Below, in pieces: positions 36,628-49,335 of a stretch of DNA of 64,000 nucleotides. The number at the start of each line of letters is the position of its first letter. Position 1 is the stretch's first letter. The stretch is from Rhizophagus irregularis. Taxonomy: Eukaryota; Glomeromycota; Glomeromycetes; Glomerales; Glomeraceae. The notes below the pieces were generated by a model. That model was not told the DNA's origin. It did not search any database and saw nothing but the letters and a program-made list of their open reading frames with translations. The stretch covers positions 1,426,001 through 1,490,000 of the forward strand of contig NC_089449.1 in assembly GCF_026210795.1 (NCBI RefSeq), read 5' to 3'. A program made the position numbers and the translations under genes.

Positions 36628-37108
36628 AAAGCTTTGCATAAGCTGCCTTGAACTAAGCACAGTCTGGCTCAACTCAATTTGAAAAAAAAATTCTGGCCTG
36701 AGCCAGAATAAGCTGAGTCATAAAAATTCTGGTTTAAGTTAAAGTAAACCGAACTGAATCATAAAAATCATGGTTTGAGCTAAACTAAACTTAAACTTTA
36801 TTTTCAAAAAAATGGTTTGTAACGTTTTTTATTAAAGCATTAAAATAAACGTTGCAAAAATATTTTTTTCTAATATAATATTATAAAAAAACATTTTTGC
36901 AATGTTTTTTGATAATAATTTAAGCCAGCTTGAGCTTTTTAAGCTGAATCTATTATTAATTTAAGTTTTTTGAATTGGATTTATTACCAGCTTAAGTTTT
37001 TTTCAAGTTAGCTTGTGAGCTATTAAGTTAATTTAATCGTAGCTTAGCTCAGCTTAGATTGAAAAGTTTAAGCTAGCTTGTGAACCAGCTTGGCTCATGC
37101 AAAGCTTT
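36628..37108. mobile_element. 481-bp MITE with 10-bp target duplication AGTATTACAT
   Basis: The ends are AAAGCTTTGCATAAGC and, inversely, AAAGCTTTGCATGAGC. They are flanked by perfect AGTATTACAT at 36618-36627 and 37109-37118. The interior repeats AGCTTGAGCT-like and AAACGTTGCAAAAAT / TTTTTGCAATG motifs in inverted order. A duplication of 9-11 bases points to the Mutator-like (MULE) superfamily. Confidence 0.8.
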
Positions 37109-37153
37109 AGTATTACATGCAAAAAAAGTTATTTGTACAGTCTATTCACTTTT

Positions 37154-37394
37154 AAGGTTGCTTGCCGAAACCTAGGGTTTAGGCAAGATGGCGTTTCGCC
37201 GAAAAGCGAAATTCTACTGAAACTATATTAAAGTTATATTAAAAAACTGGTAAAACTTTGGAGAAAGGTGAAACTGCCGAAACTTATTATAAATGCCAAA
37301 ACTGCTAAAACTCTGCCAAAACTATAATAAATCTATAGTAAAATTTTGACGAAACTAATCGTAGGATTTTGAAAAGGTTTAGACAAGCAACCTT
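37154..37394 (+). mobile_element. AAGGTTGCTTG-family MITE, copy 1
   Basis: 241 bases with ends AAGGTTGCTTGCCGAAACC and CAAGCAACCTT. Flanks ATTCACTTTT and ACTCACTTTA agree at 8 of 10 bases, a worn 10-base target duplication. Many (G)CCAAAACT / GCCGAAACT repeats fill the interior. It is in opposite orientation to the copy at 41053. Confidence 0.8.
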
Positions 37395-37460
37395 ACTCAC
37401 TTTATAATGAATTTTGATTTAACGGATTTCTTAATATAGCAGATCTTTAGTATTATACAG

Positions 37461-37755
37461 AGGACCCCGGATATCTAATATAAAGGTCATAATGGACTTT
37501 TGGCCAAAAACACCCCTTTTTGCTGAAACTCAAAAAATCGTTTTTTGTAAATATCTCAGCATCCAGTAATTCAATTTTAATGAACTTTTTTTTATTTTGT
37601 AGCCCTCATTTAGCTCTACAATTTAAAAAAAGTTCATCAAAATTGAACTACTGGATGCCGAGATATTTACAAAAAATGATTTTTTGAGCCCTGAAAAATG
37701 GGCCAATCTGCCGAAAGTGTGACTTATGACCTGTTTTGGAGATATCCGGGGTCCT
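37461..37755. mobile_element. AGGACCCCGG-family MITE, copy 1 (palindromic)
   Basis: The ends AGGACCCCGGATATCT match inversely and are flanked by perfect TTATACAG (37453-37460 and 37756-37763). Nearly the whole 295 bases fold back on themselves around a centre near 37610. One example is the arm GTAAATATCTCAGCATCCAG and its complement. Confidence 0.85.
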
Positions 37756-38000
37756 TTATACAGCGTGAAAAAAAACCTTGGAAAAATTTTGGAAAAATTC
37801 CGGTTAAATATAAAAATTTTGGAAATTGATTTTTTCAACTGATACAGAATTAAAAAAAATTCTGGTTTTAGATGGTATTACCAAATATATAATAATCTTT
37901 TAACTTTTTTTTATTCATGCATATATAATATGGAGTAATTAGAAAAGATGTACTGGCTTTAAATAATCATATTGTAATAAACTACTGAAATAATAAATAA

Positions 38001-39448
38001 TAAAATTAAAGATAAAAAACTTTTTTGCAATATAAATTTATTAAAATATTCTGGAAATCTGCTACGCTACGACTGAAACAATTTTGGGATTATAAGATTT
38101 TACCAGTTTTATCAGAAATTTACCAGAAAAACCAGTTAAATTATAATGGATTTTCCATGCTGGTGTTATACTGATTTTAACATATAAAAAAAATCTTATT
38201 ATACCAAATATTACTAATAAAATGCTGTATACCGTTTAATAAAGTAATCTATAAATCGTATAATATAAAATGACTCTTATTATAATGAATTTCTCTTTAT
38301 AACAAATTTTTTTTTAATATAATGAAGAAATTTTGTATAACATAAATGCATACGTTATATGTTGTGACACGTCGCTCATAGGATATTTAAAATAAAATAT
38401 CGTATGTTGCCACCAACGTGTTGAGTTCGAATAATATCTATGCTTGGTTTAAAATAAAAATTAGTTACAAAGATTACAAAACATTATTTTCTTACCAATT
38501 ATTATTTTAAATTCTCGACCTTAATAATATAATATTAATTAATTCTCAAGCGTACAATGAGTATATTCATATTTGAATAAATTTTAATAATTAATATTTT
38601 AATATTATTTTTTTTTTATTGAGCCAAAAATTGACTGCAGAATTTCCTATCGAAATCCACTTGTATTTATACATTTTTAAGAAAAATATTTCTCATATTT
38701 ACTATCTTTTCTAATAAAATTTGAAGATCTATTATCATATGACTATCTCATTACACTAAACTAAACTATAAATATAATTTTATTGGCTAATTATTTACCC
38801 ATCGGTTAATTATTTATCCTTCGGCTAATTATTTATCCTTATTCTATTTTATTGTATTTTTCAGTTATTACAATGTTATTATACAATATATCACAATATA
38901 CCAAATTTTCCAAGCCATACCAGATTATTCCAGTTATGTTTAATGAATTTTCTTATGTTATAATGCTATACTGAATAATTCATTATAGAAATAACGAATT
39001 TTCTTATAACGAAGGTTTGATTGGCCAAACCACTCACTTCGTTATAAAGCAAGTAAACTGTATATATGAAGCAGTAATTAAACTTTCAAGAAAATGGAAT
39101 AAAGATTATATTAACTGTCATGCTAGAAGTAAAGAATATACATGAGTGTTAAAGGTAAAAAAACATTATTCTTAAACTGTTTTGTCAAATTTGCCTGCAA
39201 TTTCTAAATTAGAATGATTAACACTAAATTAATTCTTTAATTTTGGCCAGATTATCATATAATTTTGCAGATTTATTGATCTACATTCTGGCCATAGAAA
39301 TTATAGTATTTATTTTGCTGATCATTAAAAATTAAGTCACAAATATGCAAATAAACATGCAAGTTAGCACTTCAGAATTTTAGTTTTTTTTGTTAATTAT
39401 TTATTTTGTAGTTTTTTATTTATTTAATTGTAACTTTTTTTATTTTTT
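38001..39448. other. AT-rich region, no genes
   Basis: Includes the right end of the possible 5.7-kb element. TTTACC/CCTTCGGCTAATTATT is tandemly repeated about three times at 38789-38840. Confidence 0.4.
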
Positions 39449-39703
39449 ATGATGGAAGCCTTACAAGAGTATGAAAATGATGTTTATATTGCTAAATTTT
39501 CACAAAATATTTTATTAATAAATGATGCTGATAATGATAATATAAATAGTAATGATGATATTAATGAAATAGAAGAAATTAAAGAAAATATTAAAGGTAG
39601 AGGTAGAGGTAGGGGTAGGGGTAGAGGTAGAGGAGGTAGTAATCATGACCATAGTGATAATGAACAGATTGTACAAAATAAATATAAAACTTTCATAATT
39701 TAA
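39449..39703 (+). pseudogene. small acidic frame with Gly-Arg repeat
   Basis: An 84-codon open frame has an Asp/Asn/Glu-rich half, then GRGRGRGRGRGRGG, then a short tail. The Gly-Arg run is coded by a (GGTAGR)n repeat at about 39596-39637. It lies just ahead of the broken transposase-like sequence on the same strand. It may be its first exon or just low-complexity sequence. I recognise no family. Confidence 0.35.
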
Positions 39704-41052
39704 ATCATTTTATTTTATAAAAATTTTATTTCGCACTTTTATTATAAATTTTACAAAAATTATTCTTTTTATTAAGTACTATATAAAGTCAAACTCTTAT
39801 ACCTAAAATTAAAAAACTCAATTAATAAAAGTTGTTTATCATAATAAATTCTAAATATTTTATTAAGGTTTTGAATAGCTACGATCAAATTCCAATGAGA
39901 TCGCCAAATTTAAAGAGATTTTTTTTAATTTTACAATTATTTTTAAAAGTGCAATTATTTGATCAATAAGTAATCTTTAATTTTTTAATATACGATCGGT
40001 AAATTAATGATCATAATCATGTGATTTATATGTTAATTTAATTGGAAAAAAAATTTTTGTCAAAATAGCTTAAGTATTTTTAAAAATAGATGAGAATTGA
40101 ATTTGTAGTAAAATTGCAAGTAAATTTACCTGCAATTGCCTACAGTTTAAGGAATATAATTATTTTAATATTAATAAAAAATATAATAACTCTAATAATT
40201 CTGATAAAGAGTGGAAAGATTGGAGTAGTGAAGTTGAGAACGCAATAGATGATGATATTATTAGTATTGGTGAGCGTGATGATAAGCATAATGAAAACAA
40301 TAATTCTAATTTTAATATTAATCTTAATTTTAATAAAAATATTAATTTAACTTCAAATAAAAGAAGAATTTGTAGCGGGCTTTATTCTGCTAAAATTTCA
40401 GTATATATTAATTGTACTTCTGCAAATTTTGGTAGTTCTTGTCATGTAGAAACAATTGCAAAAGAAATATGGAAGAATAGATTTAAAAAGAGATTTTCTA
40501 GAAAGAAACTTAATTTAAAAGAAAAAAAAATTCTCAATCGTCAAATTTATGCTGAAAGTCAATGATTTATTAACCATCAAAGTAATTATATTATTTTAAT
40601 ATTTTTATATTATTTGCTAGTTTATTTATTTTGTTATATTAAAACTTACATATTTTAGGTGATTCTGTATATGCTAAAGAATGTAACAGATATATTAATG
40701 AAAATTGTCATAATAAAATCTATTATACAGCATATTTATTATTGTGTTCAAATACTTTATTAGCAATCAAATTGCTGTACCAACACCAAAATTTCAAAAT
40801 ATAAAACATACTCCTTTATTTTGGTTTGAAAATGATCTTATGAAAAAATATTTACAAAATGTTAATTTACTTCAGATTTACAACAGCAAGATAATAATTC
40901 CAAAGAAATTAAAACATACATGTAAGTTTTTTAACAATTATTTCTTTAATTTAATTATTATTTTGAACTAATGATTTGAAAATTTAATTAGTTTATTTTT
41001 GGCAGTAAAAAAATCTTCTTGTCTTTTTTAAAAAAAAAATGTACCTTGTGAT

Positions 41053-41294
41053 AAGGTTGCTTGTCTAAACCTCTTCAAAATCCTACGATTAGTTTCATCA
41101 AAATTTTACTATAGATTTATTATAGTTTCGGCAGAGTTTCGGCAGTTTCGGCATTTATAATAAGTTTTGGCAGTTTCGCCATTCTCCAAAGTTTCGCCAG
41201 TTTTTTAATATAACTTTAATATAGTTTCGGCAGAATTTCGCTTTTCGGCGAAACGCCATCTTGCCTAAACCCCTAGGTTTCGGCAAGCAACCTT
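41053..41294 (-). mobile_element. AAGGTTGCTTG-family MITE, copy 2
   Basis: 242 bases with matching ends, flanked by a perfect 10-base duplication ACCTTGTGAT (41043-41052 and 41295-41304). It is an inverted counterpart of copy 1 at 37154, with most of the length alignable. Confidence 0.88.
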
Positions 41295-41310
41295 ACCTTG
41301 TGATAGAGGT

Positions 41311-41553
41311 AAGATTGCTGGAAAAACTAGGAAGTTTTGATAAGTTGGCGAAATGCTGAAATGGCAAAACTTTGCCAAAACTATATGAAAGTCTAATTAA
41401 AAAGTTGGCGAAACTCTGGAGAAAAGTGAAACATGATGAAACCTATTATAAATGCTAAAACTGCCAAAACTTTGCCAAAACTATAATAAAACTATAGTAA
41501 AATTTTGGAGAAACTAATCATAGAATTTTGGAGAGGTTTAGGCAGGCAACCTT
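41311..41553 (+). mobile_element. AAGGTTGCTTG-family MITE, copy 3 (worn)
   Basis: 243 bases with ends AAGATTGCTGG and GGCAGGCAACCTT. The interior matches copy 1 in the same orientation. It sits six bases from the target duplication of copy 2. Its own flanks match poorly (about 5 of 10), so it is probably older. Confidence 0.7.
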
Positions 41554-42395
41554 AAATAGAAAAGCTCATATTGGAAAAATTACTAATTATCAGACTCAAA
41601 TAGTTACATATTTTATTGGATGTAATAAATTTAAACAAAATGAAAAATGGTATCAATTTATTAAAATTAAACTATAAGAAATAGATATTTCACTTCTCCA
41701 AAATCTATTTTTTAGTACTATATCTGTAAGTAATACTTTTTAATTTAGATTTTTATATATTTATTTTTTGAAAACTAAATACTAAGTTAATTATTTAGGC
41801 ACAAAAAATAGCATAATGTAATATGATAATTCCTAGAAATTGTAGACACAAAAAATATGGTAATATATTTAATTTTTTGTTTTATATTGTATACTGATAT
41901 ATGTATAATATGCAATATCTAATTTTTTTAAAATTAAGATATTTCTCACTTAAATAATGGAACTGCTGTTCATGGTGATATAATTGAAAAATCTTGTCCA
42001 ATACAATTTATTAAAATTATTTCTTATAACGTTACTAAATGTTTTTTATTTGTATTAGTATTATTCACAATCATCCTCCACCTTTACCAGAAAAAATACC
42101 TGCTGAAATTAAAAATAATTTGCAACTTTTAATTAAACAGGCAATTCATCAGGATGATACTATTACTTTAAGATTTTTATTATCAGGTAAATCTTAAATT
42201 TTAATGGAAATTTTACATTATTATATTATTAATAATATACTGTATTAATTAATAGGGAATTTGATAAATACATTTTTCAACAAAGAAATCTTAGCAGAAG
42301 TGCATGTATCATTGAATAATATTGATAAATTGCGTTATTTAATAAGAAAAGCATATAAAAATTTGCATCCATTTAGGCAAAAAGTTATAGATGTA

Positions 42396-42567
42396 CAGTC
42401 AAACCTTGATATAGCAAACCCTTGATATAGTGAATTTTTCAGACAACTATAATAAATTTCCCCTTATTATAACAAATTAACCAATTAAATCTCTTAAAAT
42501 CTTTACTATAACCCTATAGTAAAGTTGAGGTCTGGAACTTAGGGTTCGTTATAACAAGGGTTGACTG
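42396..42567. mobile_element. pogo/mariner-like MITE inserted at TA
   Basis: 172 bases. The left end is CAGTCAAACCTTGATATAGC and the right end read inversely is CAGTCAACCCTTGTTATAAC. TA flanks both ends (42394-42395 and 42568-42569). It interrupts the transposase-like sequence. Its ends resemble those at 33362. Confidence 0.75.
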
Positions 42568-43395
42568 TATATCATAAATCATAATGTATTAACTGAAAAT
42601 TCCAATTTAACTAATTATGTTCGTAAAATTAGTAAGTTTTTAAATTTAATTTATATTTATAATTAATTGTATATTAATAGTAATTATTTTTTAGATCTTT
42701 TTACAAATAATGGCCAAGTAATTATTATATGCATGCTTGCTGAACAAGCCAAAAAGTTGATTGCACTTGAGTGATTTCAAATTGATGTTAATTTCAAACG
42801 AGTAAAAGGAGAAATTAATGAATTTGAAATAAATACATATGATTCTAATTATCATTTAAGTAAATAAATTTTTTAAAATTCAATTTAATATATATATATA
42901 AGAAAATATATATTAAATATATATAACTTTTATTTTAGTATTATTATTTTGTAGAATTTTCACAAATATTTTTATAGCTGAAGGATATTATAGATTATTT
43001 TTATTCTTATTTCAAGTAATTTATGAAGTAAGTGGACAACATATTAAATTTCAACACATTTATAAAGATGGTATCAGATGCATTCTAGCTGATCTGGATA
43101 GTGTACAAGCCAAGAGCTTAGAATTAACTTTATATGATCTGGATCGTAAAAGAGATTAGAAGATTTATTTGACCTTTATTTTTAAATCTTGTTTTATGCA
43201 TTTTGAATGGTATTTATATATTTATTTTTCATAATTTATTACTTTTTATAAATCTTTAAATATTAATTAATTTATTTTTTTTTTTAAGAAATTTGCATTA
43301 CAGAACATTTGAAAAAAATACAAAAAAGTTAATAAGATAAATTCCTAACACATCTAGTAAAAAAGAAGTAAATATTCTATTACAATAAATAAAAA

Positions 43396-46395
43396 ATACA
43401 AATAATGATGGAATAGAAGGTATATATTATACTTTAAATTAAGTAATTATATTATTTTACAAATTTTTTTTTTTTTTTATAAATTGGTTAAAATATTACC
43501 AATAACCATATATATTGTTTTTTTTAAATCAATTTATTTCAAATATCAATTATGAAACTTGATGCAAAAGTGGAATAAATACTAATAATGCAGAGGCAGT
43601 TCATTCTATAGTAAATAAAAAGAAAAAGCAATTAAAATTACTATTAGCCATTTTAAGGTTAGTTATTTATATTTACTTTGATAATTTTTATTATACATAA
43701 TTTTAAAAATATTTTTTATTTTATAAAGGGAAAAAATATGATGAACAGTGTTACAAAACAATTGAAATTTATAACAATACAGGTGTTCTTTATACACATC
43801 GGGATAAAAGTGAAATTAAGTGAATAAGTAAATCAATAATACGCAAAGATATATACCATAAAGTTCTGATTATAAACACCCTCCCGAATATAAGCACCCC
43901 CAGATTTTTATATTACCCGAAAGTAAGCATCCTTGACCAACACTATGATAATTTTGGCCAATACTACAATATACTAAATATATAAATTTACCCAAATATA
44001 AGCATCCCTATAACAAAAAAAGGTTAACTTTTTTAATTAAATATAGGATTTTGTAATCAAAAAAATAAAGAACCAGTTATTGATTTAACAAATAATCATT
44101 TATTTAATAAACCCTCTTTAAAAAAAAAACTTTCTTTTTCTACTAATAGAAAATCATCAAAAAAAGTAAAGAAGAGCTATTAAAAAATAAGAAAACAGAG
44201 ATATTTGAATTAGAAATTGAAGAAAAAAAAATGGCATTAAGATAACGTGCTATTAAAGCACAAATTGCTGAAGCTGAAGTTAAAAAACTAGAAGCTGAAG
44301 CTAAAGTATTAGAAATAGTTAATTAACAACAAAGACTGAAAATTTAGTCATATTTCTAGATTGAAAAAAGTTTGGTTTTATGAAATTTCAATAAAGATTA
44401 TAAAGATTATATGTTACTACTAGTATAAAAATTTTTTTAAAAAATAAAATTTAATTTATAAAAAAATTGGTTTTTAAAGTAAAATTTGTGTTTATAAAAA
44501 ATTTTTTTTTAAGTAAATGTATGATCATGTAATTTTAGATATTGTATATATATATTATATGTATGTATATTTTTATTATATAAAGTAATAATATAATAAA
44601 TATGTATGTAGTACGTATAGTAAAAAAATATAACTATATGTATAAAGAAAAAAATCACCATATATGACATACAAAAGGTTGTATACATAACATCATAATG
44701 TTTATCAAAGCATTTACTAAATATTCATAAATAGCACTTATTGAATACAAGATATATTGAAAAAGTATCTATAAATGTTAAATTAAAATATTAAAAAAAA
44801 TGCTTAAAAAATTAAATAATTAATAAATAATAAAATATTGTAGTATTTAAGTATTTTATTTTTTTATTACTTAATAAATGCAAATTTTTAATACTTATCA
44901 AATACTGCTATTTGATAAATACAAGACTTCCATTATGTTAAACTTCGTAATGGACATGTTTTCTATATACCAATTTATTAAGAAAAAAAATTGGACACAG
45001 AAGTGACCTAATTATTAGGAAAAATAAGCATGAGTACAGATCTCAGAGGCTGAAAGACTCTATAAAGGGATGAATGATATAAAGATTTTAAAGGAAAGAG
45101 AACTTAAATATCCTAAGATTATGAAGGATATGAAGAATATGTTTGTCGATCTTTGTAGTGCAGTAAGATGGTAAACTAAAAAAGTAAGGCAGATAAAAGT
45201 AGTTGGCTAGATCTACTATACCAGTTTGTATTTATATTTAAATTTCTATTTGTACTTACAGTATATTTTTTAACAATATTCTGTTATTCTTCAGAACTAA
45301 TAATGATGTTAATGCAACTTGATAGCTTAAATAGATATATATGTTGCATTATGAGGATGCTATTATATTAAATAGCAGAAGAAGTTGAACAGTTCAGGAA
45401 GAACTTGAAATTTATTACTTTGATATTGAAAACCAAAGCTATAATAAAGAGAACTATGTTATTATTGGTCAAAGGTAAAAATAACCTAAAAGCAAAAAAA
45501 AGAATAAAAGCAAAAACTCTAGGAAGTAGGCAAGAAATCTGCAGTTATGGCTACTACATAAATTTACAATTGCATTAGTTTACCAAAAAAAAGAAAAAAA
45601 AGTCAGACTAGTTTTCAATGATATTTTTATATTCTAATCATCTATTTAGAATTAAAGTTGAAATTAGTAGGATATAAATGATATGAATATTCTTAATACC
45701 AAAAAAATATTCTCTAAATAATAAATCCTTTAAATTGCATATGGGTTAATTTGTTTACTTTGCATTAAAAAGAGTTATTGAATTAATTGATTTTCACAAT
45801 TTTCATTATACAAAATTGTTTTGTAATACCAAAAAATCATCTGATTAATGATCATTTGACTAAATAATAAGTTGAACAAAAATTTATATTTGCAAAACTT
45901 AAATTATAAACCCATTTCACTAATAAAAAACCCATTTCTCATATATATAGAATTTTTAACATATATTATTAAAAAGTAAGTATATTTTAATAAAATATAA
46001 AGTAAAATAAAAATTTATATAGTCTTAGTAGCTATAAATGTTTATAAAAGTATAATAAAAACATCATATAAAAGATAGTATCATAATAGATATTTTTAAA
46101 CAATAAAAATAATTATTTTATATCAGAGTTTGTATTACCATCTTTAGATATAAATATATTAAGATTCTTTAACCAATTGATTCACCAAACTGAAGCTAGA
46201 AAGTTACTCAAAAGTTATTTAAAAGTGATAAAAAAGTATCTGGAACTGGTAAGGAATTGAATCATATAATTAATGTAGTAAAGCACAGTAAAATTTTGTT
46301 AATTTCAGCATAATTTATATTTTTACCTAAACTTTGAGATACAATAACTTGACATCCAGGCATCCAATTTATATGATCTTAGTATCATTGAAAAG
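43396..46395. other. region without recognisable genes
   Basis: Contains A/T-rich DNA, a small cluster of AATATAAGCACCCC-like direct repeats (43880-44015), and coding-like scraps with stops at about 44155-44330 (Glu/Lys/Ala-rich, coiled-coil-like) and 45050-45170. None can be assigned. Confidence 0.35.
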
Positions 46396-46403
46396 CTCTC
46401 AAT

Positions 46404-46712
46404 AGGACCCCGAACAATACTGATACAACTCACATTTGAGTTTACATAAAGTTTATATTAAAATTTTTCAAAAGTTGCGTATTACAGAAGTATTTTTAAA
46501 ATTTCGTTATCCTATATACCCCTGTTTTTAACATAACCAGTGATTTAATTTTAATAAAATTTATATCATTAGATTCGTCTCAATAAGAGGATTCTAATGA
46601 TAGTAAAATCGAATTCCTAGCTTCAATATTGACAGAGTTATGTTATAAAATGTATTTTTACTTTAGTATTTAAAGTTTATTTGTGAGTTATATTAGTATT
46701 ATTCGGGGTCCT
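46404..46712. mobile_element. AGGACCCCGA-family MITE, copy 2
   Basis: The ends are AGGACCCCGAACAATACTGA and, inversely, AGGACCCCGAATAATACTAA, and they match for about 30 bases. Perfect CTCTCAAT duplications lie at 46396-46403 and 46713-46720. A lone fragment of this family is at about 35937. Confidence 0.85.
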
Positions 46713-46720
46713 CTCTCAAT

Positions 46721-49335
46721 GCTCTCTTTCAAATGAGCTCAAAATCACATGAATCTAATTACAGAAAGCTAAGTTATTCTGCCCTAAAATTCTGGTCAAA
46801 AATATAGTATAGTGTTAGCCAAAATCTGATCTGCAAATTTACTGTATCACCTGATTACAACATGATTTTTAGCAATCAATGCCAGCCTAGTATCTTGGCT
46901 ACAAAAAGGTCACAAAGCAATGAAAATAAGTAGATAGCTAGAAGGTAATAAAAAGAGGATAAATCAATAAAATCAAATAAATATTTACAAAGCAATAAAA
47001 GACTACTAAACAATAAAATCAAATGAATAGTAATAAAGCAATAATAAGCATAGAATATGAAAACAAGTAAATAGGTAACAATTTACTCATAACTAGATAA
47101 CAATTTAATGCAACTAAGTTGCAATATATATATATTGCAACCTAATAAACATTTTTAATATATAAATATAAATTTAATTTTTTTGGCTATTTGTTAATTT
47201 TAAATTAACTAAATTTTTATACAGATGGTAGTCTTATAAAAAGCTTTTATAATAGCATTATAAATAGTAACGCTTGAACAAATAATAAATAAAATTCATC
47301 TATATATAAAGTAGTACAAGAAGTTGTATTTATTGAAACTATTACAGAAGTACCAGTGATGTTATATATTAATAATTAACTATTTTCAATATAAGCAAAA
47401 ATTTATGCAATTTTACTAGTTTTATTTACCTATTATAAAAGTTTAAAAGTACATATATATATAAATAGTATAGCAGTAATATAAACTATAAGTGAAATTT
47501 TCTGCAATTTATGCCTTTTTTAAATAAAAACAATTTCTTATTATTATATAAAATTTTTAGAGTAATTAAAAAAAATGAATTAAATTTAGTATTTCATAAC
47601 ATAAAAAAAATAAATGAAATAACAAAAGAAATAAATTAGCCAAGTAAGCTGTTTTTAGCATTTTAATTTCTAACACAAAATATTTTTATCAAGTCCATGA
47701 TGGTATTAATTTTTTACCTAAATAAATTATAATTGGAATATTATATATATAGTATATTTTAAATGCACAAACTTAGCTTATAGTTTTTTTTGGATTAAAT
47801 TATTGAACAATTTATTGCTGATAGATAAAATGTTCAAATTATGCAAATTTGTATTATGCAAACATTTTTTTTGTCTAGTGTATAATTTGAAAGAAAAAAC
47901 TATTGCTTATTTTATATATATATATTATTTTCATAAATTGATAAATGCAAATTTTTTATTATATTTGTAATTATATATAACATTATATATAATATAATAT
48001 TTGGTAATCTGGTTTAAACTATAATCATAAAAATAGTTTTAAATCATGTTCTAAAATTTAAGCTTATAATGAATTTGAATCAAGTTCAAGCCAGTTTAAA
48101 ATCTGCTTAAGCAAAATAACATCCCTAGCAAAAGTATTGGAATTTTAACTATTATAAAGGATTAAATAAATCCTTTTATCTAAATTTGTACATTAATAGC
48201 AAAATATAAATTATATTTTAATTTTACTAAAAGAGTATTAATAATTTACTTTTTTTACTTTTGAAAATAAAGTTTTATTAGATATTAAATATTATACTTC
48301 TTTATATAATAATTTTTTAACAGTTGCATTTTTTTAAATCTATTACTTTTACATCTGAAAAAAATATAACTAATCAATCAAAATAATTTTATTAATGCCA
48401 ATGAATTTTTAGATAGAATTAGGTGATAATGATGACAAACATGTCAATATAAGTTTGTTGGCATATTAAAAACTATAAATACATAACGCTAAAATATTGT
48501 AAGAATACCTATATTTCCTTTGTAAATCATTGAATTTAGCTTTATTATAGTAAACGCGTCTTATTGGTGTTTTGTGACAAAAAAATTTATTGTTGGAGTA
48601 CCTTATTGTTACACAAGGTCCGAGTGGCGATCTGAGTATTTATAAAAAAAACAATTTCCGGTGGTCTGGACTTAATCATATCTCTCTCATTTCTATCAGA
48701 GAAGCGATAATCATTCATGTTATCCACGATATAAAGTACTGAACCATAATTGATTGTACAAAATTTGATCATCTATATCTTTCTAACCTGAAATAATTAT
48801 CTGGATAATCATATCATTAGGATCTTCTTATTAGATACATTAATTATTACTAATAATTATAGTATGAAATATGGAAATTCTTTCCAGACGAGGAATGTGC
48901 AATTTTAGTTTTTTTTAAACAATCAAACTTAATAAAATAAAAGTTCAAATCATTATATTTAATATTGTCTTTATATAAAAATCTAGACATAAATATATAT
49001 CGATGATAATACAACATATATATATACAAATATATATATTAAAAACTATTACTATAATAAAGAATGACTAAAATAACTTGTTAAAATATACTTTTGGTTA
49101 TAATATAAATCATAATACATAATTATACAATACTTTTATATATTGTCTCTGATAGTAATCCTCAAAAAAAAACCAAAAATAAAAAGAAACTAATAATTGT
49201 TTGATAAAATAAAAAAGATTGGTTTTGATAACTTTCATCTCATTCAAAATTGCTTCTCAATCAAAAAAATTAAATTAATAAATATAATTCAAAATATAAA
49301 AAATAAGTAATTCCATAAATTGTTTGTGATAGGTT
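46721..49335. other. AT-rich region, no genes
   Basis: No open frame above 60 codons with any recognisable domain. An isolated 61-codon minus frame at 48772-48587 is unsupported. Repeated AAGTAAATAG / CAATAAAA motifs occur at 46920-47110. Confidence 0.4.

Larger units (their letters stand above)
33362..39060. mobile_element. possible 5.7-kb composite element with long pogo/mariner-like ends
   Basis: Left end CAGTCCCCTCTCGATATAAT; the right end read inversely is CAGTTTACTTGCTTTATAAC. Further in, both ends share CTTCGTTATAAG...AAATTC and then CTATAATGAATTATTCAGTA (33437 on; 38990 back). So homology extends over about 110 bases. Each end is flanked by TA within TATATA. No transposase frame is visible. 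The interior carries a tandem array and four other short elements. The two ends could also be two separate copies of a short element rather than one unit. Confidence 0.45.
40144..43395 (+). pseudogene. broken transposase-like gene (possibly Mutator-like)
   Basis: Coding scraps run in one direction. 40144-40565: an open stretch of about 140 codons without a Met, ending SRKKLNLKEKKILNRQIYAESQ-like. 40645-40925: DSVYAKECNRYIN and then, after a shift, FWFENDLMKKYL. 42062-42190: HNHPPPLPEKIPAEIKNN. 42258-42395: LAEVHVSLNNIDKLRYLIR. 42735-42865: FQIDVNFKRVKGEINEFE after an in-frame stop. 42980-43160: YYRLFLFLFQVIYEVSGQ and GIRCILADLDSVQAKSLE. About 43285: an HFxRNLR-like piece. A D...FK.V, aromatic-rich LF..LF, then ADLD..QA pattern followed by HF.RN resembles MULE transposase cores. 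That is my reading, not a search result. Stops, frameshifts and three later insertions show it is dead. Confidence 0.5.

Noticed and set aside
43880-44015. AATATAAGCACCCC-like direct repeats as a transposon end
   Set aside because: No matching inverse end or target duplication was found nearby.
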